DNA from: CAWDJT01 sp963828705
GTDB lineage: Bacteria; Desulfobacterota; Syntrophobacteria; Syntrophobacterales; Syntrophobacteraceae
Direction: 5' to 3'
Assembly (NCBI GenBank): GCA_963828705.1
Contig: CAWHGA010000013.1
Coordinates: forward strand, 38,237-102,236
DNA length: 64,000 nt
The stretch's first letter is position 1. Each line of letters begins with the position of its first letter. The translations under genes and the position numbers were made by a program. The notes under the pieces were generated by a model. The model made no database searches and was not told where the DNA came from. It saw only the letters and a list, made by a program, of their open reading frames with translations. Of the stretch, positions 49,379 to 59,823 are shown in pieces.

Positions 49379-50099
49379 CTATTTCCTGTAGACGGGTTTG
49401 AGGGCAAACCGCATCCTGGTCGACCCGATCTGGATGATATCAAAATCATCGAGTACGGATGACTGCGTCACAGCTTTTCCATTGACCTTTGGTTTCGACC
49501 AGCCGCTGACATAACTCAGGTGGTACCCCGACGGCCGTTGGCTGATGGTAGCACTGATCTTGCCCACGAACAGCCCACCCACGACAATGTCATTGAAAGG
49601 AGCCTTGCCGATGTTGGTCATCTTCTTCGTCAGGCGATATTCTCCGACCGACCGGACATTATGGACAGCACCCCGACCATTTCCTTCTTGACCTCTTCGG
49701 TACTGTTTTCCTTATAACTACTGGCCAGCATGGCCTGGTACTGGTCGGTGTCCAGGATCATGGTTTTGCTCACCCATGTCCACATCCTGGCCAGCCGATG
49801 CGGTCATCCTCATAGAGGTCAAAATGGATCACATGCTTGCCGATGGTGATGGTGTCACCATGCTTCAACCAGTGAGATGTCACCAACTGGTTGTTGACAA
49901 ATGTACCGTTCTTGCTCTGCAAGTCCGTCACCAGGAATCGGCCACTCAAGCAGTCGATTTTGGCATGATGGCCGGAAACACCGAGGTTCTCGATGACCAC
50001 GGTATTATTCTTGTTGCGACCGATGGTTAAGCTTGTTGTCTCCTTGAGGAGGTAACTGCTAACATATTCATTTTCGAATCGAAGGGTTAAAGTTGCCAT
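49379..50099 (-). CDS. Tandem FHA-domain protein (several frame breaks)
   Basis: Product of about 238 residues. The first FHA domain (residues about 1-95) has LTIGRNKNNTVVI, LGVSGHHAKI and LQSKNGTFVNN, the phosphothreonine-binding set. A helical linker (YQAMLASSYKENSTEEVKKE) follows, then a second, divergent FHA domain (KIGKAPFNDIVV, ATISQRPSGYHLSYVSG, KVNGK). Frame changes near 49790, 49740 and 49655 separate these parts. The first two are single surplus bases, and the third needs two surplus bases or one missing. FHA proteins bind substrates phosphorylated by the neighbouring Ser/Thr kinase. It lies 16 bases downstream of the PP2C gene. Confidence 0.8.
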
Positions 50100-50115
50100 T
50101 CTTGCTACTCCCTAT

Positions 50116-50951
50116 TCATTCTGATTGCGCCGGCAATCTCTTACTGAGCCATTGTCGGAACCGCGCCAGAATAGAGCTGCCCTGGGGCCGGAGAGCCGCC
50201 ACTCTAGCCACAATCACCGTAATGTTGTCATCTCCACCGCGTTCATTGGCCAACTGCAACGAGCTGTCGGCAGGCCTCATCAGGCCTTTCACGGCTGACA
50301 AGATCCAGGATCTCCTCCGGGGACACCTTGTTACTCAGACCATCGGAGCTCATCACCAGGACGTCACCCATGAAACACGGTACTTCGCAGATATCCGCCT
50401 GCACTGAAGACTCGATGCCCATGGCCCGAGTCAACACATGTCCAAATCCCGCCCCCAGATTGCTGCGGTCGCCGGGACTCAGGCCCGCTTGCTCGGCAGC
50501 CACCGTGTGCGGCACCGAGAGGGTCTCGATACCTCGGTTGTGTACCAGCCACATGGGGCTGTCCCCAACATTGGCGACAATCAGGTTATTGTTGACAAAG
50601 CAAGCGGCCGATACGGTTGAACCCATCCGGTGGTAGGCCGCTTCCTGTGAGGCAACCTGATTGACCCGACGATTGGCCCTGAAGATGCTAGCCAGCAGTT
50701 TGTTGGCTTCCAGGGATAGGTTGTGATCATAGCCTTCCAAGGTATCCAGGGATTTCGCCTGGCGGAATTCCATCATGCTGGCCGTGATGGTTTCAATAAC
50801 CAGGCTGCTGGCCACCGCTCCCGCCTGGTGTCCTCCCAAACCATCAGCCACAACATAGAGGTGCAAGTCGTCATCGCACAGAAGCGCATCCTGATTCTCG
50901 GCCCTGCTTCCTGCCGACGTCGGTAATCCCTGCGGACTCAACCACTATCAT
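50116..50951 (-). CDS. PP2C-family Ser/Thr protein phosphatase (two frame breaks)
   Basis: Product of about 277 residues. Metal-binding motifs: AENQDALLCDDDLHLYVVAD, then GLGGHQAGAVAS; VANVGDSPMWL; VLVMSSDGLSNKV; and the last GGDDNITVIVARV. The best start is ATG 50951 (MIVVESAGITDVGRK), with one surplus base near 50920 before AENQD. A second break near 50255 joins CRQLVA to LANERGGDDN. It is the first gene of the PP2C-FHA-kinase-LysM operon and presumably reverses the kinase's phosphorylations. It diverges from pyk. Confidence 0.85.
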
Positions 50952-51321
50952 GTTTGCGGCCACCCACTCCGATGAGACAGACAGACTTCCATCAACCCCT
51001 TCTGCCAATTGTATCGGAAAACCGGCCCCTGAACTATAAGGACTTATGCACGATGACGGCGCTGGAAGCTGATTGAATGGTTCACTGGATTGAGAATTTC
51101 ACGGCCCGGAGCGGATATGCTATACTGATACTTTGGCCAGCTTCCAACCGGGAATCCTCTTCATCACCGGTGAGAGCGGATTATAACGGTCGGCAAGGAC
51201 GGCTCTCCCACAGGTGAGGTTCGGGATGGAGTCAGCCAACGGCTGACCAAGCCATGACCAGTCGGTGGCAAATCTGCCGGTCCATCTGTATGCCCTTTCC
51301 ATCGACAAAAGAGAGGCCACC
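50952..51321. other. Divergent intergenic region, phosphatase operon and pyk
   Basis: About 370 bases. A possible pyk -10 (TATACT near 51122) has only a poor -35 (TTTCAC) 18 bases before it. No gene is seen. Confidence 0.45.
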
Positions 51322-52797
51322 ATGACCACCTTCAGCAATCACAGGAAGACCAAGATCGTATGCACCATCGGCCCTGCCACCTCCTCCCCCGAGGTCATTC
51401 GCCACATGGCGCTGGCCGGAATGGGGGTGGTACGGCTCAACTTTTCCCACGGCGACCACCTTGGTCATGGGGAGGCGATCCAGGCAGTCCGCCGGATCAG
51501 CCGCGAAATTGGTCGGGAAATCGGCATTCTCCAGGATCTGGGAGGTCCCAAGCTGCGCCTCGGCGATCTCCCGGTCCCAGAGCGCGTTCTCCAGATGGGT
51601 GAAGAAGTCTTCCTGATCCCCGCCAGCGCCTCCAGCGACGACACCATTCCAGTCAATTACCCCCACCTGCTGGAAGATGTAACGACCAACGAACAGATCC
51701 TCATTGCCGATGGCTTGATTGAGCTGGTGGTGGTGGAAAAGCAGGCGAAACGGCTACGCTGTCGGGTGGTGGCTGGCGGAACGATCCAGTCGCACAAGGG
51801 GGTGAACCTTCCGGCCAGCAATCTGCAGATTACTGCTTTTACCGACAAGGACCGGGACGACCTGGCTTTTGGGCTGGATCAGCAGGTGGATTTCGTGGCG
51901 CTTTCCTTTGTCCGTCACGAAAACGATTTGCGGCCGGTCCAGGCCATTCTGGATAAGGCCAAACATCGCCCGCTGCTCATTGCCAAAATCGAGAAATCCC
52001 AGGCCGTGACCCGTCTGGCGGAGATCCTGGCCAACGTGGATGGCGTCATGGTGGCTCGGGGCGATCTTGGCGTGGAAATGCCGTTGGAGGAAGTTCCCAT
52101 CATCCAGAAGAGAATCATTCGCATGGCAAGGCAGGCCGGCAAGCCGGTGATCACCGCCACCCAGATGCTGCGCTCCATGGTCTCCAGCCCCCGGCCTACC
52201 CGCGCCGAAACCTCCGACGCGGCCAACGCCATCCTCGACGGCACCGACGCTCTCATGCTTTCCGACGAAACCACGGTGGGCGAATACCCGGTGGAGGCGG
52301 TGGCGGTCCTGGACCGAATCGCCCACGTCACCGAACCCTACCTCGATGAGCAAGCCTTTTTGCAGGAAGAAGCGAGCGAATTCCTGCCGGTGACGGCCAC
52401 CGCCATCAGCCGCGCCGCCTGCTGGCTGGCGCAGGACCTGCGCGCCGCCGCCATTGTAGCGTCCACTTCCTCGGGCAGCACTGCCCGCCTGGTAGCCCGG
52501 TTCCGCCCCAGCTGCCCGGTGTTGGCACTCACCCCGAACCTCACCACCCAACGGCAACTGTCTCTGTCTTGGGGCGTGATACCCAGCCTGGTGGAACCCT
52601 TTCAGACCACCGACCAGATGTTTGCCCTGGCGCGTTCCTGGGCAATGGAAACCGGGATAGCGGCACCCACGGATCGTTTGGTGATCACTGCCGGGGTCCC
52701 CATTGGGGTTTCGGGGAGCACCAACCTGGTTAAGGTGCTGGAAATGGCGCAGAACCTCGACGCAGCGGACGATGACGAAACCCCTGTCAAACCTTGA
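51322..52797 (+). CDS. pyk: Pyruvate kinase
   Basis: The 491-residue enzyme transfers phosphate from PEP to ADP. Landmarks: KIVCTIGPATSS, VRLNFSHGDH, ILQDLGGPKLRLG, LIAKIEKSQAV with the catalytic Lys, VMVARGDLGVEMPLEEVP, the signature KPVITATQMLRSMV, and ETSDAANAILDGTDALMLSDE read in two pieces. The C-terminal domain is complete, with no extra PEP-utiliser domain. The start ATG at 51322 follows GAGAGG. It is followed 40 bases later by the SNF2 helicase gene on the same strand. Confidence 0.95.
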   Translation: MTTFSNHRKTKIVCTIGPATSSPEVIRHMALAGMGVVRLNFSHGDHLGHGEAIQAVRRISREIGREIGILQDLGGPKLRLGDLPVPERVLQMGEEVFLIPASASSDDTIPVNYPHLLEDVTTNEQILIADGLIELVVVEKQAKRLRCRVVAGGTIQSHKGVNLPASNLQITAFTDKDRDDLAFGLDQQVDFVALSFVRHENDLRPVQAILDKAKHRPLLIAKIEKSQAVTRLAEILANVDGVMVARGDLGVEMPLEEVPIIQKRIIRMARQAGKPVITATQMLRSMVSSPRPTRAETSDAANAILDGTDALMLSDETTVGEYPVEAVAVLDRIAHVTEPYLDEQAFLQEEASEFLPVTATAISRAACWLAQDLRAAAIVASTSSGSTARLVARFRPSCPVLALTPNLTTQRQLSLSWGVIPSLVEPFQTTDQMFALARSWAMETGIAAPTDRLVITAGVPIGVSGSTNLVKVLEMAQNLDAADDDETPVKP

Positions 52798-52837
52798 AAT
52801 GACGGATGTGACCTCGAGACCATAAGGATGAGACTTC

Positions 52838-55498
52838 ATGAACAAGTTCCAAACAAAACTGGCCCATCTCACCTTTCGCCGTGCCTGCAAGTTGCTGGGA
52901 CCGGAAGGTGAAAAGCTGATCCGCCAGGGCGGCAAGTTCGAAATCGATATCGATCTCCAGACGACTCTCAATGATGGGTTGTTTCGGCTGCTGCTCGACC
53001 GCTCGGTGGTGGAAATCACCCCCGATGGTCCACCCCATCACCTGCGGGTTCGTTGCAGCACCTGCGCCATGCCTTGCGACCATCAGGGAGCGGCCTTGGC
53101 TTTGATCCTGGAAGACAAGATGGCCCTGGGGTTGGCCGCGCCACGACCGGAGCGGGTCCCGGTGGAAAGTCTGAGCAACGAGGAACTGGTCGGGCAAGCC
53201 ATCGACGAACGTCGGGAACGGGCCCAAACCGAGAAAATGGAATTGCAGTCACTGGAGCCGGCCAGCCCGTGGACGGATTATACGATCACCAGCATGGTGT
53301 CGGGAAAGACCTATCGCGTCGCCTTGCGCGGCTGGGAGCGGGGGGATTCTTATTGTTCCTGCCCGGATTTTCGCAAAAACACTCTCGGAACCTGCAAACA
53401 CATCCTCCATGCACTGGAGCAGGTGAAGACGCGCTTCACCGAAGCGCAGTGCCAGCCCCTTGAACCGCGAAATGCCTTCGTGCACCTGCAGTACGGCGAG
53501 GAACTGGAATTGCGGCTGGTGCTGCCGGCGGATATGGACACTAAGGTGCGGGGCCTGCTAAAGCCGCTCGCCGGGCAGCCCATCACCGACCTGCACGACT
53601 TGCTGCAACGCCTGGCCCGCGCCGAACAGCTTGATGCGGGATGTGACCGTCTACCCGGATGCCGAGGAATACATCCATCGGCGCCTCTTTCAGGAACGCA
53701 TGCAGCGGACCATGGCCGATATCCGGCGCGACCCGGCCCATCATCCGCTTCGCACCGCATTGCTCCAGACCCCGCTGCTGCCTTACCAGCTGGACGGCAT
53801 CGCTTTTGCCGCCGGCCTGGGGCGTGCCATCCTGGCCGACGACATGGGCCTGGGGAAAACCATCCAGGGGGTGGGCGTGGCGGAATTGCTGGCCCGGGAA
53901 GCGGGGATTTCGCGGGTGCTGGTGGTTTGTCCGACGTCGCTAAAATCGCAATGGCGCTCGGAAATCCAACGGTTTACCACCCGCTCCTGTCAGCTGATCC
54001 TCGGCGGCGCCGAAGCTCGGGCCAGTCAGTACGGCGACCCGACCGCGTTTTTCACCATCTGCAACTACGAACAGGTGCTGCGCGACATCGACGCCATCGA
54101 ACTGGCGCGCTGGGACCTGATCATCCTTGATGAAGGGCAGCGCATCAAGAACTGGGAATCCAAGACCAGCCGCACCATCAAGGGGCTGAGATCGCCGCTT
54201 TGCCCTGGTGCTTTCCGGCACGCCGCTGGAAAACCGTCTGGATGAGCTCTATTCGGTGGTGGAGTTCATCGACGAACGGCGCCTGGGGCCGGCCTTTCGG
54301 TTTTTCAACACCTACCGCGTGGTGGACGATAGAGGCAAGGTGCTGGGTTACAAGAACCTGGATGATCTTCGCCGGCAGGTTGAAACCCATCCTGCTGCGA
54401 CGCACCCGCAAGGACGTGATGCAGGACCTGCCGCCGCGCACCACCGAAATCCGCCGCATCCCGCCCACCGACGAACAGCTGGCGCTCCACGATTCGCAGT
54501 CGCGAGTGATCAGCAGTATCGTCCGCAAGGCGTACCTCACCGAGATGGACCTGCTGCGACTGCAGAAAGCCTTGCTGATGTGCCGCATGGCCGCCAACAG
54601 CACCTTTCTGGTCGACAAGACGGAACCCGGCTATTCCAGCAAACTGGAGGAATTGGACGTGCTCCTGGAGCAGCTGGGCGCCGAGGAGGACCGCAAGATC
54701 ATCCTCTTTTCCGAATGGACCACCATGCTCAACCTCATCGAACCGTTGCTGCACCGACACGATCTGCCATTCGTGCGCCTCGACGGCTCCGTGCCGCAGA
54801 ACCAAGCGCCAGCAGCTCGATGCACCGGTTTCAAAACGACCCCGACACCCGCTTGTTCATCAGCCACCAATGCCGGCGCCACAGGACTCAACCTGCAGGC
54901 CGCCAACACCATCATCAACGTCGACCTGCCCTGGAACCCGGCCGTGCTGGAACAGCGCATCGCCCGCGCTCATCGCATGGGTCAGAAACGGCCGGTGCAG
55001 GTCTATCTGCTGGTGACCGAAGGGACTCTGGAGGAAAACCTGCTGGGGACCCTTTCCGCCAAGCAGGAACTGGCCCTGGCAGCGCTTGATCCGACTTCAG
55101 ACGTGACCCAGATCGACATGGTAAGCGGTATCGAGGAACTGAAACGACGGCTGGAGGTGCTTCTCGGGACCAGACCGGATGCGGCCGTGGACGAAAGCCG
55201 CAAGGCCCAGGTGGAACGGGAAGCTCAGGAACTGGTGCGCAAAGAGCGCGTGGCGACCGCCGGCGGGCAACTCTTGGGGGCGGCCTTTTCCTTCATGGGT
55301 GAGATCTTCGCCGGCCGAGACGAGACTGAAAAGACCCGGGAGGTGGCCCAGATGCTCAAACAGCAACTGGCCCAATGCCTGGAAACCGACAACCAGGGGC
55401 GGCTCAAGATGACCATAACCCTACCCGACGATTCCGCCCTGGATGGCCTGGCCCGTTCCCTGGCACAGATCATCGGCGGTCACCGGGAACACACCTGA
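52838..55498 (+). CDS. SNF2-family helicase with N-terminal SWIM zinc finger (six or more frame breaks)
   Basis: Product of about 885 residues. An N-terminal SWIM finger (YCSCPDFRKNTLGTCKHILH, C-x-C...C-x-H) sits near residue 170. The SNF2 ATPase follows: ILADDMGLGKTIQ (Walker A), LVVCPTSLKSQW, LIILDEGQRIKN (DEGQ in place of DEAH), LVLSGTPLENRLDELYSV, KILLRRTRKDV-like region, KIILFSEWTTML, and NAGATGLNLQAANTIINVDL, RAHRMGQKRPV. Single surplus bases lie near 53630, 54190, 54385, 54805, 54828 and 54868. With all six removed the protein reads as one intact enzyme. Such proteins remodel nucleoprotein; the bacterial role is unknown. Confidence 0.88.
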
Positions 55499-55626
55499 TT
55501 CACCACCGCAGCTGCCGGCACCCTCGCTCAGGCGGGGGCGATGTTTTGACATAACAGCGGTTCGCTCCCTCTCTCTTTCCGGCGAGCGGGACCTCCGTGC
55601 AACAGCATTGCAGACGCGGGGCCGGA

Positions 55627-55758
55627 TCAGTTCTGGGCGAGCCGAACCAGGGCATCGTGATTTTGTTTATAGCGTTTCAACTCCGCTTTCAGATTGGCCT
55701 TGTTGGGAGCGGCTTTTACCTTGCGAACGTTTTTGTGTTTCTTGGTTGGTGATGCCAT
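55627..55758 (-). CDS. Very small Lys-rich protein (43 residues), function unknown
   Basis: Reads MASPTKKHKNVRKVKAAPNK, then a predicted helix ending DALVRLAQN before TGA. The start has GGAGGAAGAG directly upstream, one of the best ribosome sites in the window. Composition is strongly basic (about a quarter Lys/Arg), suggesting nucleic-acid or ribosome binding. It is too short to be found by ordinary length cut-offs and stands alone between convergent large genes. I do not recognise a named family. The regular codon pattern and ribosome site are the evidence. Confidence 0.6.
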   Translation of the reverse strand: MASPTKKHKNVRKVKAAPNKANLKAELKRYKQNHDALVRLAQN

Positions 55759-55957
55759 GACTCTCTTCCTCCATCGTTTTTCTATTGTTCATCCAATGAC
55801 TTGGATAATGCGCGTCAGAGAGCGCTCTATATCAGGTCTCACCATCGATGTCACCAAAAACTTTTTCAGCACACCCCCAACCGAGCGAGGCTGCGCCACT
55901 CAGTAGAGCACCACGACAACCCGACTCAGCACCAGGCTCCAGGCTGCAAGCAACCGG

Positions 55958-57040
55958 TTACAGTCTGCTCACCCCACACCTGGCGCCTGCTCGTTTGCGG
56001 CCGCACGCCCTCAGGTTTTCCACCCCGGTGACCAGTCTCGCCAAACTCGGATACCTCCGGCCGCAGGGACCGCGGAGCAACTCACGCAACTGTCGCCAGG
56101 CTCCAGGGATATACCGAAAGAAACCCGTTTTCCCCTTGACCTTGCCGAGAAAACCGTAGGCCCCAAGCACCTGGAGGTTGCGGCAAAGCCGCACGGCCTG
56201 GAAGTGTTGACGAAAACTCCGGCAGTCCCCCCCCAGGAAACTCCCAGCGGCCGACCAGTAGAGCTCAATGAGTCCTTGCTGAAGGCTTTCGGGCAGCGTC
56301 ACGTAAGGGTCTATCAGGAGTGCCGCCAGGTCATAGGCCGGCGGTCCGAAACGCATGCCCTGGAAATCGATGAGCCAGAGGCGCCCCTGATGCACCATCA
56401 GGTTGCGACTTTGGAAATCTCGATGCATCACCAGCCCTGGGCGGAATGTCGCCGCGGTTTCCGCCAGGTTCTCAAAGTCCCTGCGGAGATCGTGGTCAGC
56501 CACCTCCAACCCCAGGTAGCCCACCAGAAAGGCGCTGCGAAAATACTCAAGCTCGCGCTGATAGACAAACGGAGCATCATAGACGGGTGTGTCGAAGCAG
56601 AAATCACCGGAGAAATCGTGAGGGGCTCGGCGATGAAGATGCACCAGGACCTGCAGAGCCCGGCGATAGATCTTTTGGAGTTGCTCCTGGGATCGACAAC
56701 GACTAACCAGGCGTTGCAGGTGCCCATCCCCAACATCTTGAAGCAGGAAGCAGCCCGCATCGCGATCGGCCCAAATGATCTCCGGCACGGGAACACCGCA
56801 AGCCCGCAGGTGTCGGCCGATGAACCAGTAGGAATCGTTTTCATCGATCCCCGAACGGTTCTTGCGCGGTGAAAGGAGTGCGACAAAATGACGCTCACCC
56901 TGCCGAATCCGGAAAAAGCGCCGATCCGACCCGTCACCCGCAAGCGCCAGGCATTGCCAGTTGTCGGGGGAAAACCCCAGATCCCGGCTGGCCGCCTTGA
57001 GCAAGCCGGCCAGAGGATTGGCCTCACAGCGGGAACTCAC
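55958..57040 (-). CDS. AmgK-like sugar kinase (aminoglycoside phosphotransferase fold)
   Basis: The 360-residue APH-fold kinase has ALAGDGSDRRFFRI near the start, CGVPVPEIIWAD, the catalytic loop VMHRDFQSRNLMVHQG, and the metal-binding LIDFQGMRFGPPAYDLAALL. The HRD-F/Y-x-x-RNLM pattern matches AmgK, which phosphorylates N-acetylmuramic acid or GlcNAc at the anomeric position. A MurU-like nucleotidyltransferase lies immediately upstream with a four-base GTGA overlap, so the pair is translationally coupled. That fits the salvage route to UDP-MurNAc that bypasses de novo synthesis. Substrate assignment is inferred from the pairing. Confidence 0.82.
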   Translation of the reverse strand: MSSRCEANPLAGLLKAASRDLGFSPDNWQCLALAGDGSDRRFFRIRQGERHFVALLSPRKNRSGIDENDSYWFIGRHLRACGVPVPEIIWADRDAGCFLLQDVGDGHLQRLVSRCRSQEQLQKIYRRALQVLVHLHRRAPHDFSGDFCFDTPVYDAPFVYQRELEYFRSAFLVGYLGLEVADHDLRRDFENLAETAATFRPGLVMHRDFQSRNLMVHQGRLWLIDFQGMRFGPPAYDLAALLIDPYVTLPESLQQGLIELYWSAAGSFLGGDCRSFRQHFQAVRLCRNLQVLGAYGFLGKVKGKTGFFRYIPGAWRQLRELLRGPCGRRYPSLARLVTGVENLRACGRKRAGARCGVSRL

Positions 57041-58009
57041 CTGGCCTCCCTCAGCAAGATCTGGTTTTCATGGCGGCCGGAACAGATCATTCCATCAGTC
57101 ACCAGACAGTTGCGCAGGACCGTACCGGGTTCGACGGTCACATGGTCCCACAGGATCACGTCCTCGAGCTGGCACCCGCGCATCACCCGGGAGCCGGCTC
57201 CCAACATGACCACACCACTCAGCCGGACATCGGGGCTGAGCACCGCCTGTGGATGCCGCCAGCAGGGCTGCCCTGTTTGAAAAGGCGTCAGGAAACCGGC
57301 AGGATATGTTGCCAGTTCCCGGTGCAGCGCCCAGTAGGCATCGATGGAACCCATCTCCCGCCAGAACAGATCGGTGACGAACATGGCCCGTGGCGGCCGA
57401 CCTGCCGCAATCCTTTGCCGATAGAGCGCAAGGATGTCCGAGGGCTGACCGATGGGCAGGTGTCGCAACACCTGTGGACGCAGGAAGTGGATACCGGTAA
57501 AAGCCAGCAAACGAATGGCCGGACGATACCTCGCCAGGCTGCGAGCCTCTTCGCCAAAGCCCAGGATGTTTCCCGCCTCATCCACCGCCACGTTATTGAA
57601 GACCGGGCAGTCGTGGAGTAGCAGCGCAACTTCGCCATCCTGACCCACGAACTGTTGCGCCAGGTCCCCAAGCGGCGCATCGCTCACGATGTCGCTATTG
57701 ACCACCACGAAGGGCTCACCGGCGAAGAAATCCAGGACGTTGCGGATACCACCGCCGGTTCCCAGAAGCTCCTGCTCTACCGCCACCTGCACCGGGATCT
57801 CGAACCCGCGCGCCGCCTACTGCTTCCAGGATTTTCTCCGGTTGGTGATAAGCATTGATCACAACGCCGCCGAACCCCATGCGCTGTAGCCGGTCCAACC
57901 AGAAATCCAGCACCCTGGACCCCAAGACCGGCACCAAAGCCTTGGGACGGACATAAGTGAGTGGCCGCAGCCGGGTGCCCAGCCCGGCCGCGAGGATCAT
58001 CGCGCGCAT
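57037..58009 (-). CDS. MurU-like sugar-1-phosphate nucleotidyltransferase (one frame break)
   Basis: Product of about 323 residues. It begins MRAMILAAGLGTRLRPLTYV with the nucleotide-binding Gly loop and RPKALVPVLG. Beyond a break near 57825 come LLGTGGGIRNVLDFF, VVVNSDIVSD with the metal Asp, and a left-handed helix-like end (SGVVMLGAGSRVMRGCQLED). One surplus base after KILEAV separates the two parts; removing it reads ARGFEIPVQVAVEQE. It probably makes UDP-MurNAc or a related nucleotide sugar. GTGA overlap couples it to the AmgK-like kinase. The extra C-terminal hexapeptide-like tail is longer than in Pseudomonas MurU. Confidence 0.82.
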
Positions 58010-58025
58010 GGTGGATCCCTATCCT

Positions 58026-58169
58026 TCAGCGAACCGAAACTTGTGGCAGCAAAGGCGTAGCTGTGATCAGTTCCTCGTCGCCGCCACTCACTGTGTCGAA
58101 CCGGCATGCCAGCAAACAGGCGATGAAAAGCAGCACCAGAACGGGGTAGACGCCGGTTTGGTTTTCCAC
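58026..58169 (-). CDS. Possible small lipoprotein or membrane peptide
   Basis: From the GTG at 58169 the frame codes about 47 residues with a hydrophobic segment YPVLVLLFIACLLAC ending in a lipobox-like LLAC, then an acidic-polar tail. It stops 16 bases before the MurU-like start, on the same strand. The ribosome site (AGGTG) is weak and the start is not ATG, so the call is tentative. Confidence 0.3.
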   Translation of the reverse strand: MENQTGVYPVLVLLFIACLLACRFDTVSGGDEELITATPLLPQVSVR

Positions 58170-58403
58170 AGTCAACACCTGGCGATGGTTCCCGGCGAAC
58201 GGGATGCTTGGACGCATGGTCGAAGCCGGCCATAAGCAATAGGATCGTGCTTGATGCATCTTCGAGCGGGTCTGCAGGACGGGATAAGGCAACACGCGCC
58301 CATGGGGAAAAGCTGGGGCCGTGGCTAGCAGTCCGATGGCAGGGCAAGGGAGCCTGGCGACCTGAAAGCCTGCAAAGCCAATGCCAGACTCAGCTCAGCA
58401 GCA

Positions 58404-59274
58404 TCACTCCAAACTGAAGTGAAAACCGATAAGTTTCCAGGCGCCGCCTTCCTTGATGAATTTCTGCTGGAACCTCACCTGACTCGGCTGGGTTGCATAG
58501 TGCCCCTTTAAAATGAGCACCCCGTCCTGGTCTATTTGCGCCTCTTGATCCAGGATGGGCTCCAGAGTGTCGAGCACGCTCAGATCCAGCTCAGCCTCAA
58601 TGACCTTGCCGTAGGCCTCATTGAGTTTTTGCGTGGTGAACTGTTGTTGCCACAAGTTGGAGATGTTGTTGCGAAAGTGCTCCATGCTCTTGGCTTTAAG
58701 GGAAACAGCAAAATCGTGCATGGATTTCTTCGCCAGCATCATCTGCTCGGCCTTGCTCGGTATCGTGCTGGGCTCTTTCGCGGTCAGGACCGTGGCTGGT
58801 TTCTGTGAGCCACTTGGTTCTTCCTTCGGCGTCGAAACCAGTCCAGGTTGTTGAGAGGTGCCCGGCTCTTCCTTCGAGGTCAAACCAGCTGTCGGTTTCT
58901 GCAGCGAGTAAATCTTCCAGCCACCGCTTTCTTTGACCAAGGTCATCTTAACCGGAATGGTTCCACCGGTTTCGGTCTTCACCGAGCCATTGAGTTCACC
59001 ACGGCTGCCGCTGATCTGCCGCTCGCCCCAACTGGTTTCCTTGAAGTTGAGGAGTGCGCTGCTGGACAGGAAGTCCTTGAGCGCTTTCTCATCGGTCGCG
59101 GCCTTGAATTCTTCGGCGAGATAAGCCCCGGGCCTTGGCTATGTCGTTTTGCTTCACCGCTTTGAAAAATGAGTTGGCAGTATCGACCATATCTCCCGTC
59201 AGGTAGAACACCAGGACCACGACCAGGATGATGAAAACAACGATACCTATAATGATTTTCAGGAATTTCTTCAT
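58404..59274 (-). CDS. Membrane-anchored protein with repeated NTF2/DUF4864-like domains (one frame break)
   Basis: Product of about 288 residues. One TM helix at the start (MKKFLKIIIGIVVFIILVVV) anchors an exported part with two similar domains. The first (residues about 30-120) contains FFKAVKQNDIAKAR and ISGSRGELNGSVKTETGGTI. The second (about 180-288) contains LWQQQFTTQKLNEAYGKVIE and ends KEGGAWKLIGFHFSLE. A Pro/Ser/Thr/Glu repeat linker with four copies of a K-E-E/P-x-x-S motif joins them. One surplus base near 59130 separates the first 55 residues. The ATG at 59274 has GAGGAGG. Function unknown. Confidence 0.75.
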
Positions 59275-59823
59275 GCCTGCACCTCCTCTACCATCATTGC
59301 TCAAACCAATTCGGACCACCTGTGTGTAGCTCGCGTTGTGAGTTGCCAAGTCCTTGGCTTCCAACATCTTGATCGTGCCATTGTAAACCGTTTTGCCCAC
59401 CCCATGACAAACAATTTCTCACGACCCATTGTTAACTGCGGCGCAGCCATTCCGCCGATACTCGGCGCCATAATCCTGCCCGACGTGCCGACACCGGCGT
59501 AACCTTGGCCGAGCATTTGAGCTTCGCCTTCTCATACCAGGTGGGGAAGACACTGACCAGTTCTGAAATCCTCGAATGATGACGAAGATGGACGGGGGTC
59601 TTGAGGTTGGGTTGCCAAGCCCCGAGGCCAAAAAACTATCATGAAATAAAAGATCGTGATTCACCATTCGCTATGGATGCACGCACGAAGCCTGCCCTTC
59701 GTACTTAACTCGCCGACCTCAGACTCAAGCAAACCTGGGCAGTGAAAAGAATTGCTGGTTCTCTGGCTGGGCAGGTCGTAAACTGAAGGGGTGAAACTGA
59801 CATCCTGGTTGTGGAGGTATGGA
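59275..59823. other. Divergent intergenic region
   Basis: About 550 bases between two divergent membrane-protein genes. The ribosome sites of both lie at its ends. No gene, repeat or clear promoter was seen. Confidence 0.5.
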
